A stretch of 64,000 nt of DNA, taken from assembly GCF_030269305.1 (NCBI RefSeq), contig NZ_BSTC01000011.1, forward strand, positions 1 through 64,000. The letters run 5' to 3'. The first letter of the stretch is position 1; each line of letters opens with the position of its first letter. Shown here piece after piece: positions 9,071-17,749 of this stretch. The notes under the pieces are model-generated. The model was not told where the DNA came from and made no database searches. It worked only from the letters and a program-made list of their open reading frames with translations. The translations under genes and the position numbers were made by a program. The stretch comes from Kineosporia sp. NBRC 101731 (GTDB lineage: Bacteria > Actinomycetota > Actinomycetes > Actinomycetales > Kineosporiaceae).

Positions 9071-9906
9071 TGGCAGTGCCACCGGTTGCGCCCTGCCCCG
9101 TGTGTGGCACCGCGCCGCGCGACGGAGACCGGCTCTGCCGTCTGTGCGGTGAGGAACTGGCGGGTGGGCAGGCCGTCACGGGTTCGTTCACGCCTCCCCC
9201 TCCTACGGTGGGGCCGGGAACCACCGCCGAGATCGACGTCCCCCCGTTGTCCCGGAACCGACCCTGGTACGCGCAGCGCCAGTTCCAGGCCGTGGGGGCG
9301 GGGCTGGTGCTGCTCGTGCTGGTGCTGTCGATCGGCCTGGCCCTGGGGCGGCGTGAGAACAGTGAGTCACCGGCGGAACCGGCTGCGGCACAGGACATCG
9401 ACGAACCGGCGACGCCGTCGTACGGGACCGACGACTTCTGGACCACCGACGACCCCGCCACGTACACCGCCACCCCGACTACACCGACCACGCCGGCACT
9501 CTCCGCCGACGAGCAGGCCAGGCTGGACCTCGACGCGCTCGCCGACGAAGGGCTGAACGGCGCCGGCGAGGTGTACGGCACCTGGCTGGCCCAGCTGTCG
9601 TCGAAGGCCCCGGGCGTACGGGACGCGTACCAGACCACGGCAGACGGCTCGCACGTCTTCGAGGCGGCCGACATCCTGGCGCAGGTGCAGGAACTGTCCG
9701 CCCGCCCGGACCTGGGCCGGATCATCGTGCTCCGCAGTACCGACTACGGTGAGCGGCAGACTTATCAGGGTCAGACCATGTGGGTCGTGTTCTCCGACAA
9801 CGGCTTCGGGTCGAAGAAGGAAGTTCGCGCCTGGTGCCGGGAGCATTTCGACGGCACCGGTGACGAGCTGGAGAACGCCTGCACCCCCCGTCGGCCCAGC
9901 CCGTAG
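9070..9906 (+). CDS. Zinc-ribbon, single-TM protein with SPOR-like extracytoplasmic domain
   Basis: A 278-residue protein. Residues 9-27 form a zinc ribbon (CPVCG...CRLCG); a Pro-rich linker leads to one transmembrane helix near residues 75-93, then an acidic/Thr-Pro linker. The C-terminal domain of about 100 residues (LAQLSSKAPG..., IIVLRSTDYGERQTYQGQ, MWVVFSDNGF, two Cys) resembles the SPOR-like extracellular domains of actinobacterial kinases and lipoproteins that contact the cell wall. Topology would put the ribbon inside and the SPOR-like domain outside. It is the last gene of a coupled three-gene operon and is followed by a strong palindromic terminator. Confidence 0.75.
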   Translation: MAVPPVAPCPVCGTAPRDGDRLCRLCGEELAGGQAVTGSFTPPPPTVGPGTTAEIDVPPLSRNRPWYAQRQFQAVGAGLVLLVLVLSIGLALGRRENSESPAEPAAAQDIDEPATPSYGTDDFWTTDDPATYTATPTTPTTPALSADEQARLDLDALADEGLNGAGEVYGTWLAQLSSKAPGVRDAYQTTADGSHVFEAADILAQVQELSARPDLGRIIVLRSTDYGERQTYQGQTMWVVFSDNGFGSKKEVRAWCREHFDGTGDELENACTPRRPSP

Positions 9907-9908
9907 AA

Positions 9909-9970
9909 GGCGACCCATGGTGGACGCCGACGGGCCCCCTGGGGGGCCAACGACGTCCACCATGGGTTGC
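9909..9970. terminator. Long hairpin, bidirectional terminator between convergent genes
   Basis: Near-perfect inverted repeat with 18-base arms: GGCGACCCATGGTGGACG at 9909-9926 and CGTCCACCATGGGTTGCC at 9953-9970. The loop contains a second G/C inverted repeat. It is followed by TTT on the plus strand and lies exactly between the convergent SPOR-like gene and the DUF397 gene, where transcripts from both sides must end. Confidence 0.75.
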
Positions 9971-9972
9971 CT

Positions 9973-10173
9973 TTAGATCAACTGGTCGAACTGGCCCGCC
10001 TTCGCGCCCTCGACCCAGGCCGCGAAGCCGCCGGGAGCCAGGCACAGAACGGCCCCCCGCTCGCCCTGCTTGGAGTCCCGTACCCGGACCTGCCCGTCGC
10101 CGGCCAGCATCTCCACGCAGTTGCCGGAGTCTGCGGACGCGGAGGCCTTCACCCACTGCTCACGCTGATTCAT
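9973..10173 (-). CDS. DUF397 domain protein
   Basis: A 66-residue protein with the standard DUF397 layout: QWVKASASADSGNCVEML, then VRVRDSKQGERGAVLCLAPGG and FAAWVEGAK. DUF397 proteins are small partners of XRE/DUF5753 regulators in Streptomyces and relatives (WhiJ-type and BldB-linked loci), where they act in developmental or antibiotic regulation. Its ATG overlaps the stop of the upstream XRE gene (ATGA), so both are made together. One of many such pairs expected in an actinomycete genome. Confidence 0.92.
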   Translation of the reverse strand: MNQREQWVKASASADSGNCVEMLAGDGQVRVRDSKQGERGAVLCLAPGGFAAWVEGAKAGQFDQLI

Positions 10174-10997
10174 GGTCCTAGATACTCCTCGAGAGGGACC
10201 GACATTGCCTTGAGCGAGGCATACCTCCACCTCAGCTCCTCCATAACTTTGGGCTTGCTGGAATACTGGCCGGACAGGTAGGTCTCGACGTACGCGACGT
10301 CCGGTTCCTCGTCGCTGTCGAACTCCAGCACGATGAACTCGCCCTTGCCACCGGCGTGCGCGCCGGCCTCCAGCGGCAGCACGTACACCTGCGTCCCGGT
10401 CCGCGAGGCGAGTTCACGCAGGTGCGCGACCTGCTCGGCCATGACCTCCTTGCTGCCCACGACCCGCTGCAGCGCCGACTCGTCGATGATCGCGGTGACC
10501 GCCACGTCGCGGTCGAACACCACGTCCTGCCGCCGGGCCCGCACCGCCACCTCGCGCTCGGCGTAGGCCTTGTCCGTGACGTAGCCGGGGTTCATCTGGA
10601 ACCAGGCCTTCGCATAGGCCGGTGTCTGCAGCAGGCCGGGTACCAGGGAGCCGCTGTACAGGTAGATGCGGTCGGCGACGCCCTCCAGATCGAGCAGCAG
10701 GGTGAACCAGTGCTGCACCGTTCCGTACGCCTCCCACCAGGTGTCGGTGTCGGCCTGGTCGGTCATCGCCAGCAGCCGGTCGGTGGTGGCCTGATCGGCC
10801 CCGTAGACCTGGCAGGCACTGCGGACGAAGGTGTGCTTCGGCCGGGCCTGTCCCGCCTCGATACGCTGCAGGTTCCGTACGCTGCCGAGGTGTGCGGCCT
10901 GGGAGTCGGCCAGGGACTTACCCGCGCTTTCGCGGAGCTGGCGCAGTTGCCGCCCGAGTGATCTACGCACGGTACTCGCGCTGCGCCTTTCGGTCAT
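10170..10997 (-). CDS. XRE-family regulator with DUF5753 domain
   Basis: About 275 residues. Residues 15-65 form the XRE helix-turn-helix (LRQLRESAGKSLADSQAAHL, then RIEAGQARPK). The rest is the DUF5753 sensor-like domain with its hallmark SGSLVPGLLQTPAYAKA and AIIDESALQRVVGS. It is coupled to the DUF397 gene, forming the classic actinobacterial pair. Two ATGs, at 11000 and 10997, are adjacent; a TAACCT -10-like hexamer 6 nt before the second suggests a leaderless start there. The opposite-strand gene at 11145 is a likely co-regulated neighbour. Confidence 0.9.
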   Translation of the reverse strand: MTERRSASTVRRSLGRQLRQLRESAGKSLADSQAAHLGSVRNLQRIEAGQARPKHTFVRSACQVYGADQATTDRLLAMTDQADTDTWWEAYGTVQHWFTLLLDLEGVADRIYLYSGSLVPGLLQTPAYAKAWFQMNPGYVTDKAYAEREVAVRARRQDVVFDRDVAVTAIIDESALQRVVGSKEVMAEQVAHLRELASRTGTQVYVLPLEAGAHAGGKGEFIVLEFDSDEEPDVAYVETYLSGQYSSKPKVMEELRWRYASLKAMSVPLEEYLGP

Positions 10998-11144
10998 CAT
11001 GGCAGGTTATGGGACACCCCACACATGTCGCCAGGGCCTGGACAAAATGGCCGCGCCAAAATGTCATGTAGTGATGGAGGTCGGCAGGCGCTGACAGTGG
11101 GACGTGGGAACCGGCACGGGGTCCGCCGCAACGGGGAGGGGACG

Positions 11145-11468
11145 ATGGACATGGGACTGGACAGCGGTCCGGAAGAAATCGACCTGGCGGTGATGACCAC
11201 GCACGGCGAGGCCTCACACGTGCGGGCCCGGGTGAAGGAACCGGATTCGGTCGAGTTCTGGTACGCGGAGATCCTCCACGGCGTGGTGCCCCGGCCCTGG
11301 CTGCACGCCTGGGCGACCTCCCGGCCGCCCCGCGCGGTGACCCGGTTCGACGGGGTGGTGCTCTCGTCGGGCCCGCTGGGGCAGGTGCTGCTGTCCATCC
11401 CGCCGGAGGTCGTCGACCATGCCCTGACCGACGACGAGGTGGGGTTGCTGTTGAAGGGACTCCCCTGA
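11145..11468 (+). CDS. Hypothetical protein divergent from the XRE/DUF397 pair
   Basis: A 107-residue soluble protein (MDMGLDSGPEEIDLAVMTTH...) with a mixed alpha/beta appearance, no signal peptide, no membrane helix and no motif I recognise. ATG at 11145 has GGGGAGGGG about 6 nt upstream. It is transcribed divergently from the XRE regulator; short genes in this position are common next to DUF397 systems and are often under control of the regulator. The strong ribosome-binding site and coding-like composition support it as real. No function can be stated. Confidence 0.65.
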   Translation: MDMGLDSGPEEIDLAVMTTHGEASHVRARVKEPDSVEFWYAEILHGVVPRPWLHAWATSRPPRAVTRFDGVVLSSGPLGQVLLSIPPEVVDHALTDDEVGLLLKGLP

Positions 11469-11555
11469 GCCCCTCGTAGTCGTTCGCCTGTTGTTCGCTC
11501 GCTGCCGCCCGTTCCGGTGGCGCTGCGTTCAGTCCCCCCTCCCCATGATTCCGCC

Positions 11556-12554
11556 ATGAAGCCACGGGAGTTCGTCGTTGCGCACCGGCGGGTGGTGCGC
11601 AACGGGTTGTTGCTGCTGTCGATCCCGGCCGTGCTCTGGCTCGTCGTGCGCACGGTCGCGGCGATGGGTGCCGGGTGGTCGCAGGTCGGGCAGACCGTGC
11701 TCGGCCTGGAACTGCTGTGGCTCCCGGTACTCCTCCTTCTCTGGTGGGCCGGGCACTGCGCCCGGGCCGGCCAGGTCTCCGCCTGCCTTCCCGGTCTCAG
11801 CGTGGGCCGCGCCCTGAGCCTGTGCTTCGCGGGGAGTGCCGTGGCCAACAGCCTGCCGCTCGGCGGGGCGCTCAGCTACGGGGTCAGCGCCGCGATGATC
11901 CGCTCGTGGGGGTTCGACGCCCGGGCCATGACCAGCTACTTCACCCTCAACCAGGTCAGCACGGTGCTGCTGCGGGTGGGCTTCGGCACCGTGTCCCTGA
12001 CCGGATTCCTGCTCTACGGCCCCGGTGCCGAGATCGCCTCGGCACCGGTGATGATCAGTGCCGGGGCCGGCGTGGTGCTGTTGGTGCTCTGTGGGATCCT
12101 GGCCCGCGGACGCGTGTCCCGCCGGGTCGGGGAACGCGCCGGTGCGGTGGTGGCCGCGTTGCGCGAGGACATGGGAAAAGCGTTGCGGCGCTCAGGAATC
12201 CAGTTGGTGCTCAGCGGTCTCGGCTACATGGTGCTGCTCGGGGTGCTGCTCGACACGTGCCTGCTCGGGCTCGGCGTGCACCAGCCCTTCCTGCTCATCC
12301 TGGCCGTCGTCGGCATCGAGCGCATGATCACCACCGTGCCCCTCACCCCCGGCGGGGCGGGTGCGGCCGAGCTGACCATCTTCAGCTGCCTGACCGCTGC
12401 CGCCGTCGCCCCCACGAGTGCGCTCGCGGGGGCCCTGCTGTACCGCTTCTTCACGTTCCTGCTGGAGATCCCGGTCGGGGCGGCGGTGATCGTGGGGTGG
12501 CGGTTGCGGCACCAGGCCACCCCAGCCTTCAGTGCTCCTGCCAGCCGTTCATGA
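11556..12554 (+). CDS. UPF0104/lysylphosphatidylglycerol synthase-like membrane protein
   Basis: A 332-residue polytopic protein with about eight hydrophobic helices. The family signature PLTPGGAGAAELTIF (near residue 265) and the earlier segment SLPLGGALSYGVSAAMIR match the UPF0104/AglD family, which includes the flippase half of MprF and putative lipid or polyprenyl transport proteins. There is no aminoacyl-transferase domain, so lipid aminoacylation is unlikely. The ATG at 11556 begins MKPREFVV; a longer frame upstream lacks support. The last 26 bp overlap the opposite-strand gene ending at 12529. Confidence 0.82.
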   Translation: MKPREFVVAHRRVVRNGLLLLSIPAVLWLVVRTVAAMGAGWSQVGQTVLGLELLWLPVLLLLWWAGHCARAGQVSACLPGLSVGRALSLCFAGSAVANSLPLGGALSYGVSAAMIRSWGFDARAMTSYFTLNQVSTVLLRVGFGTVSLTGFLLYGPGAEIASAPVMISAGAGVVLLVLCGILARGRVSRRVGERAGAVVAALREDMGKALRRSGIQLVLSGLGYMVLLGVLLDTCLLGLGVHQPFLLILAVVGIERMITTVPLTPGGAGAAELTIFSCLTAAAVAPTSALAGALLYRFFTFLLEIPVGAAVIVGWRLRHQATPAFSAPASRS

Positions 12555-12903
12555 CATCGGCGGGGGTCATGTCGGGGGTGAGGACGACGTGGCCGCTGTA
12601 ACCCTGGTCGACGAGCCAGAGCTCACCCGTTGCGGAGAAGGCCTGCATCGCCCAGACCGCGAACTCGGCGGCCTGCTCCTGGGTCCCGTCGGTCGAGAGC
12701 ATGTCGTCCCTGCGGTAGTGGATGACGAGAAAGCCTGGCTGCCCAGGCCGATTCACGTCGAGGTAGGCATCGGTACCGTGATCGTCCGGTGGCACGGAGA
12801 GCGTCGCGTCCGGGCCCCAGTAAGAAATGGCGGAACGGAACTGCTCCAGGGTGACCTGGAAACTCCCCGGTTCCGGTGACGTCACGATCCAGGAGCGGCT
12901 CAT
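12529..12903 (-). CDS. Hypothetical protein (immunity-protein-like size and style)
   Basis: A 124-residue acidic soluble protein starting MSRSWIVTSPEPGSFQVTLE, with alternating strands (TDAYLDVNRPGQPGFLVIHY) and a C-terminal helix. It looks like the small single-domain proteins often annotated as orphan immunity proteins in actinomycetes, but no toxin gene lies next to it and I cannot assign a family. Its 3' end overlaps the convergent UPF0104 gene by 26 bp. ATG at 12903 is the only convincing start. Confidence 0.6.
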   Translation of the reverse strand: MSRSWIVTSPEPGSFQVTLEQFRSAISYWGPDATLSVPPDDHGTDAYLDVNRPGQPGFLVIHYRRDDMLSTDGTQEQAAEFAVWAMQAFSATGELWLVDQGYSGHVVLTPDMTPADVMNGWQEH

Positions 12904-13095
12904 GGTCGGATGACGCCGTGCCAGCCGGAGATCCGGCACCGCGCGACCTGGCGCTCGGCCAGGGCCAGCCCGCTGCCGGCGCGTTCGCGGGAACGGCCGG
13001 CAGCGGCGGCGAGGGCCCGCAACACTTCCGGAATACCCTGCTGCTGATCTCCCCGGTACGCGGCATCCCGGCCCCTGTGCGTGCTGACCCCGGTG

Positions 13096-13115
13096 TGTGC
13101 TGATCGGACAGCACA
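13096..13115. terminator. Small hairpin downstream of oligopeptidase B
   Basis: TGTGCTG at 13096-13102 pairs with CAGCACA at 13109-13115 around a 6-nt loop, with TTT following on the plus strand. It lies in the 283-bp gap between the 3' end of ptrB and the start of the 124-residue gene, so it could end ptrB transcripts. The stem is short and the poly-U tract is on the wrong side for ptrB. I see nothing else in this gap. Confidence 0.3.
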
Positions 13116-13186
13116 TTTCAGCGGACGGCAGGTCGGGGCCGGTGGGAGGCGGCATCACGGGGGCCGGTTGTGGGAACCGTGTGGCG

Positions 13187-15265
13187 TCAGTTCTTCTTGA
13201 GGGCGCGCTCCAGGATCCAGGCGTAGACCAGGGCCTCGTCCTTCCAGGAGTCGTAACGCCCCGACGGACCGCCATGACCTGCGCCCATCTCGGTCTTCAG
13301 CACGATCTCGTTCGGGCCGGTGTTGTGCTCACGCAGCTTCTGCACCCATTTGGCCGGCTCCCAGTAACTCACCCGCGGGTCGTTCAGGCCCGCGGTCACC
13401 AGGACGGCCGGGTAGGCCGCGTCCACCACGTTGTCGTAGGGCGAGTAGCTCTTGAGAACGTCGTAGAACTTGGGCTCTTCGGGGCTGCCCCACTCCTCGT
13501 ACTCGTGCACCGTCAGCGGCAGCGACGGGTCGAGCATGGTGGTGAGCACATCGACGAAGGGCACCTCGGCGATGATCCCGGCGAACAGGTCGGGGCGCAG
13601 GTTGGTGACGGCGCCCATCAGCAGGCCGCCCGCGCTGCCGCCGCGCGCGATGAGCTGCGACGGTGAGGTGTAGCCGGCCTGCACCAGGTGGTCGGCCGCG
13701 GCGACGAAGTCGCTGAAGGTGTTGGGCTTCTTCTCGAACTTGCCGTCTTCGTACCAGAGCCGGCCCAGGTCACCGCCGCCGCGCACGTGCGCGATGGCGA
13801 ACACGAAGCCGCGGTCGAGCAGGCTGAGACGGAACGAGGAGAAGTACGGGTCGGTCGAGATCTCGTAGGCGCCGTAGCCGTAGATCAGGGCCGGGCCGCC
13901 GTCTTTCGCGCGGTCGGAACGGTAGACCAGGGAGATCGGGACCTCGACACCGTCGGGAGCCTTGGCCCAGACCCGCTCACTGGTGTACTGCGAGGAGTCG
14001 TAGTCACCCAGCACCGGCTGCTGCTTGAGCAGGGTGCGCTCGCCGGTGAGCAGGTCGTACTCGTACACCGAGCGCGGTGTCACCAGCGAGGTGTAGGTGT
14101 AGCGCACCACGTGGGTGTCGAACTCGGCGTTACCGCCGGCCCCGGCCGCGTAGACGGTCTCCGGCTGGTCCATCACCGAGTGCGTGCCGGTGGCCAGGTC
14201 GTACAGCGCGATGCGGGCCGTGCCCTCGGCACGTTCGGAGAGGATCAGGTGCCCGGCCATGGTCTCGGCGCCGTCGAGCTTCACGTCGGGGCGGTGGCCG
14301 ATGACCTCGCTCCAGTGCTCCCGGCCGGTTGTGGCGGCCGGGGTGACCATGAGCTTGAAGTTGGGGGAGTCTTCGTTGGTGACGACGTAGAACTCGTCGC
14401 GCTCGGCGTCCTTGTAGTGCGACAGGTGGTACTCCACCCCCTGCCGGCGGGGCTCGAACACGGTGAACTCGCCGGTCGGGTCGTCGGCCCGCAGCACCCA
14501 GCTCTCGCTGGTGAGCGAGCTGCCCAGTGAGATGACCAGATACTCCTCGGACTTGGAGCCGCCGACGCCGACGAAGAAACGCTCGTCGTCCTCCTGGAAC
14601 ACCAGTACGTCGTCGGCGGCGGGCGAGCCGATGACGTGCCGCCACACCTGGTAGGGGCGCTTGGCCTCGTCCTGACGGGTGTAGAAGAGCACGCTGCCGT
14701 CGCGGCTGAACGTGGCGCCGTAGTAGACGCCCTCGATCACGTCGTCGAGGTCGGTCAGCGTGCCGAGGTCGCGCACCCGCAGGGTGAAGGTCTCGCTGCC
14801 GGTCAGGTCGGTGGAGTAGGCCAGCCGGTTGCCCGTCGGCGCGACGGTGAAGGCGCCGAGCGCGAAGAACTCGGCGTCGCCGGCAACCTCGTTCTGGTCG
14901 AGCAGCACGATCTCGTCGGGGCCCGGCTCACCGTCGACATCAGCCTTGCGGCAGCTGATGCCGTACTGGCGGCCTTCCTCGGTGCGGCTGTAGTACCACC
15001 AGCCGTGCTTGCGGACCGGCACCGACAGGTCGGTCTCCTGGATGCGGGAGCGGAACTCCTCGAACAGGTCGCTCTGGAGCTGGCCGGTGCCCTCCAGCTG
15101 GGCGGCCAGGTACTCGTTCTCCGCCTCGAGCAGCGCGATGACCTCAGGGTCGGTCTTCTCCCGCAGCCAGTACCAGTCGTCGGTGCGATCGTCGCCGTGC
15201 TTGCTGAGGACAGTGGGGCGCTTGGGCGCCACCGGGGCGCTGGTCTGAGGGGTCTGCGAAGTCAC
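13187..15265 (-). CDS. ptrB: Oligopeptidase B (S9A prolyl oligopeptidase family)
   Basis: A 692-residue cytosolic serine peptidase that cleaves short peptides after Arg or Lys. It has the N-terminal beta-propeller region (DDWYWLREKTDPEVIALLEA at the start is a family hallmark) and a C-terminal alpha/beta-hydrolase domain. The nucleophile is Ser544 in ARGGSAGGLLMG, the Asp lies in AGLNDPRVSYWEP and the catalytic His in GAGHGGPSGRYD. YGYGAYE and AHVRGGGDLGR are further S9A signatures. Length is normal. ATG at 15265 gives MTSQTPQTSAP. It stands alone, with repeat-rich DNA upstream. Confidence 0.95.
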   Translation of the reverse strand: MTSQTPQTSAPVAPKRPTVLSKHGDDRTDDWYWLREKTDPEVIALLEAENEYLAAQLEGTGQLQSDLFEEFRSRIQETDLSVPVRKHGWWYYSRTEEGRQYGISCRKADVDGEPGPDEIVLLDQNEVAGDAEFFALGAFTVAPTGNRLAYSTDLTGSETFTLRVRDLGTLTDLDDVIEGVYYGATFSRDGSVLFYTRQDEAKRPYQVWRHVIGSPAADDVLVFQEDDERFFVGVGGSKSEEYLVISLGSSLTSESWVLRADDPTGEFTVFEPRRQGVEYHLSHYKDAERDEFYVVTNEDSPNFKLMVTPAATTGREHWSEVIGHRPDVKLDGAETMAGHLILSERAEGTARIALYDLATGTHSVMDQPETVYAAGAGGNAEFDTHVVRYTYTSLVTPRSVYEYDLLTGERTLLKQQPVLGDYDSSQYTSERVWAKAPDGVEVPISLVYRSDRAKDGGPALIYGYGAYEISTDPYFSSFRLSLLDRGFVFAIAHVRGGGDLGRLWYEDGKFEKKPNTFSDFVAAADHLVQAGYTSPSQLIARGGSAGGLLMGAVTNLRPDLFAGIIAEVPFVDVLTTMLDPSLPLTVHEYEEWGSPEEPKFYDVLKSYSPYDNVVDAAYPAVLVTAGLNDPRVSYWEPAKWVQKLREHNTGPNEIVLKTEMGAGHGGPSGRYDSWKDEALVYAWILERALKKN

Positions 15266-15376
15266 GGCAACAGCTTGCCGTAAGCCCCCGACAGTCTTCG
15301 AGCCTGTTCAGCTCTCAGCCGATCCGCTCGCGGTGGAAGAGCCGGGCGGTTCCTGGGCAGCGAACGGCCGGATCTT

Positions 15377-15453
15377 GACCTGGAGCGGACCTGGAGCGGA
15401 CCTGGACCGGACCTGGACCGGACCTGGACCGGTCCTGGACCGGGCCTGGAGCG
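15377..15453. repeat. Seven tandem copies of an 11-bp unit (GACCTGGASCG)
   Basis: Seven back-to-back units of 11 bp: GACCTGGAGCG twice, GACCTGGACCG three times, then GTCCTGGACCG and GGCCTGGAGCG. An inverted copy of the first units (GGTCCGCTCCAGGTC) occurs at 15488-15502, so the region can fold back on itself. It lies in the 340-bp gap between ptrB and the GH42 gene, which otherwise holds only the palindrome at 15514-15572. Confidence 0.85.
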
Positions 15454-15513
15454 GGCCCACCGCCGACGATGCCCAGGTCACGGCTCTGGTCCGCTCCAGG
15501 TCTTCCCGGATGA

Positions 15514-15572
15514 CCGGGGAGGTTTGCCTGATCACGGCAGAAATGGTGGATGATCAGGCAAGCCTTCCTCGG
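15514..15572. repeat. Dispersed palindromic element, diverged copy (copy 1 of 5)
   Basis: Left arm CCGGGGAGGTTTGCCTGATCA at 15514-15534 and right arm TGATCAGGCAAGCCTTCCTCGG at 15551-15572 pair with a few mismatches. The GGGGAGGTTT and TGATCA portions match the family GTGATCATGCAAAACCTCCCC. It sits just downstream of the GH42 stop (minus strand), so it could also act as a terminator. Confidence 0.6.
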
Positions 15573-15605
15573 CCGGCCCGATGGACCAGGGGGACGAGCG
15601 AGGGA

Positions 15606-17618
15606 TCAGCGGCGGAACACCCGCACGGCCCCCGCGGGGATCTTCGTGCTGCCGGTGCAGGGTTCGCCGGTCAGCAGGTCGACACCCTCGACCGGCAGAT
15701 CGGCCGGGGCCCCGGCGTGGTTGATCGCGAACACGTACTCGCTGCCGTCGGCACCGTGGCGGGACACGATCTCCAGGTCCCACGGCAGGTCGCGGTCGAT
15801 CGTGACGCCCGCCCGTTCCAGCACCGGGTCGAGCACCACGGTCAGGGCGTGGTGGTCGAGCACGGTGGACACGTACGTCGCCGTACCGCCGCCCAGGGCC
15901 CGCCGGGTCACGGCCGGGCGCCCGGCGGCCGGGCCGTCGGTGTACTCCAGCACGGTCTCGGCGTTCTGAGGGGCCAGATCCTCGGCCCAGACACCGGCGC
16001 GGGTGCCGCCGGTCAGGGTGACGGCGCCGTTCTCCGGCAGGGGCAGGACCTCCTCGACGCTGACCTGGAGCAGGTCGCGCAGCACACCGTTCCAGCCGCC
16101 CGGGTGCACGGCGTCGTCCTGGTCCACGACCCCGGAGAACGGCCCGACCACCAGATGGCCGCCCGCCTCGACGTAGGCCGTCAGGTTGGCCGCGGCCTCG
16201 CCGGTCAGCAGGTACGACGCCGGTGCCAGCACCACCGCGTACCGGCTGAGATCGGCCGTGGGATGGGCGAAGTCGACGGTGACCTTGTCGTGCCAGAGAC
16301 GCTCGTAGTACTCCCGCACCTGCCGGCGCGGCTCCAGGTCGACGCTCGGGCGCCAGTCCAGATCCTGGGCCCACAGCGACTCCCAGTCCCAGAGAATGGC
16401 CACCGGCGCCTGCACCCGGGAATCGAGGACGTCGGTGAGGCTCCCGAGAGTGGCCCCCAGTTCGGTGACCTCCCGGAACACCCGGCTGTTCTCCCCGGCG
16501 TGCGGGAGCATCGCGGAGTGGAACTTCTCGGCACCCCGCCGGGAGGCCCGCCACTGGAAGAAGAGAATCGCGTCGGCCCCCCGGGCCAGGTGGCTGAGGG
16601 AGTTGCGGGCCAGCTCGCCCGGGCGCTTGGCCAGGTTGCGCGGCTGCCAGTTCACGGCCGACGACGAGTGCTCCATGAGCATCCACGGACGCCCGTCCGC
16701 CAGCGACCGGGTCAGGTCCGCGTCCAGCGCCAGCCCGACCTGGCTGCGTGGGTCGGCGGCGGTCAGGTAGTGGTCGTTGGCCACCACGTCCACCTCGCGC
16801 GACCACTTCCACAGGTCCATCGACGGGCAGTTCGTGGCCATGAAGTTCGTCGTCACCGGGACACCGGGCGACTTCTCGTGCAGCACGTCGCGCTCGCGGG
16901 TGAAGCAGCCCAGGAGCTCGTCGCTGGAGAACCGGGCGAAGTCCAGGCGGTGCGCGGGGTTGGACATGCTGGCCGACTGCGCGGGCGTGCCGACCTGGGC
17001 CCAGTCGCCGTAGGTCTGCCCCCAGAAGGCCGTTCCCCAAGCGGTGTTCAGTGCATCAAGGGTGCCGTAGCGAGCCTGCAGCCAGACCCGGAAGGCGGCC
17101 GCGCTGACCTCGCAGTAGCACTCGGAGATCGGGGCGCCGTACTCGTTGTGCACGTGCCACAGCACCACAGCCGGGTGCTTCCCGTAGCGCTGTGCCAGCT
17201 CGGTGGTGATCCGCAGGGAGGCCTGGGCGTACTCGGGCGAGGAGGGGCAGCAGATCCCCCGGGAACCGGGCGCGAGGACCGTGCCGTCGCGCAGCACCGG
17301 CCGCACGTGCGGGTTCTGCTGCCAGAACCACTGCGGGGGAACGGTCGTGGGAGTGCCCAGATCGACCCGGATGCCGGCCTCGTGCAGGCCCTCGATGACC
17401 GCATCGAGCCAGGCGAAGTCGAACTCGCCGGGCCGGGGCTCCAGCAGGCCCCAGGAGAAGATGCCGATGCTGACGATGTTCACGCCCGCCCGGCGCATCA
17501 GGTCCAGGTCCTGTGCCCAGATCTCCTGCGGCCACTGCTCGGGGTTGTAGTCACCGCCGAAGCTCAGTTCCCGCACCCCGGGCAGCCAGCCGTCGCGCAG
17601 CAGGCTCTGGTCGCTCAT
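15606..17618 (-). CDS. Glycoside hydrolase family 42 beta-galactosidase
   Basis: A 670-residue GH42 enzyme that releases terminal beta-galactose from short galactosides. The GH42 start FGGDYNPEQWP is clear. The acid/base Glu159 lies in LWHVHNEYGAP and the nucleophile Glu316 in MLMEHSSSAVNWQ. A Cys-containing segment (GICCPSSPEY, SECYCE) fits the zinc-site region of some GH42 enzymes. No signal peptide, so it acts in the cytosol on imported sugar. ATG at 17618 has GAGGGTGG upstream; longer frames run into promoter DNA. It is divergent from the sugar ABC importer, which should deliver its substrate. Confidence 0.95.
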   Translation of the reverse strand: MSDQSLLRDGWLPGVRELSFGGDYNPEQWPQEIWAQDLDLMRRAGVNIVSIGIFSWGLLEPRPGEFDFAWLDAVIEGLHEAGIRVDLGTPTTVPPQWFWQQNPHVRPVLRDGTVLAPGSRGICCPSSPEYAQASLRITTELAQRYGKHPAVVLWHVHNEYGAPISECYCEVSAAAFRVWLQARYGTLDALNTAWGTAFWGQTYGDWAQVGTPAQSASMSNPAHRLDFARFSSDELLGCFTRERDVLHEKSPGVPVTTNFMATNCPSMDLWKWSREVDVVANDHYLTAADPRSQVGLALDADLTRSLADGRPWMLMEHSSSAVNWQPRNLAKRPGELARNSLSHLARGADAILFFQWRASRRGAEKFHSAMLPHAGENSRVFREVTELGATLGSLTDVLDSRVQAPVAILWDWESLWAQDLDWRPSVDLEPRRQVREYYERLWHDKVTVDFAHPTADLSRYAVVLAPASYLLTGEAAANLTAYVEAGGHLVVGPFSGVVDQDDAVHPGGWNGVLRDLLQVSVEEVLPLPENGAVTLTGGTRAGVWAEDLAPQNAETVLEYTDGPAAGRPAVTRRALGGGTATYVSTVLDHHALTVVLDPVLERAGVTIDRDLPWDLEIVSRHGADGSEYVFAINHAGAPADLPVEGVDLLTGEPCTGSTKIPAGAVRVFRR

Positions 17619-17749
17619 GGATCCACCCTCGTTCGCAGATGACGTCGTTGTGCACCAGGCACGGGCGCCGACCGGTCCGGAAGGGCCTGATCGACGAGAT
17701 GTGTGTGCACGGTCCCACACCTGTCGAGATTCGCCAAGACCGGGCTGTA

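Noticed and set aside
11556-12554. MprF lysyl-phosphatidylglycerol synthase
   Set aside because: Only the flippase-like membrane domain family is present; no aminoacyl-transferase domain follows.
15377-15453. CRISPR array
   Set aside because: Units are 11 bp and contiguous, with no spacers and no cas genes nearby.
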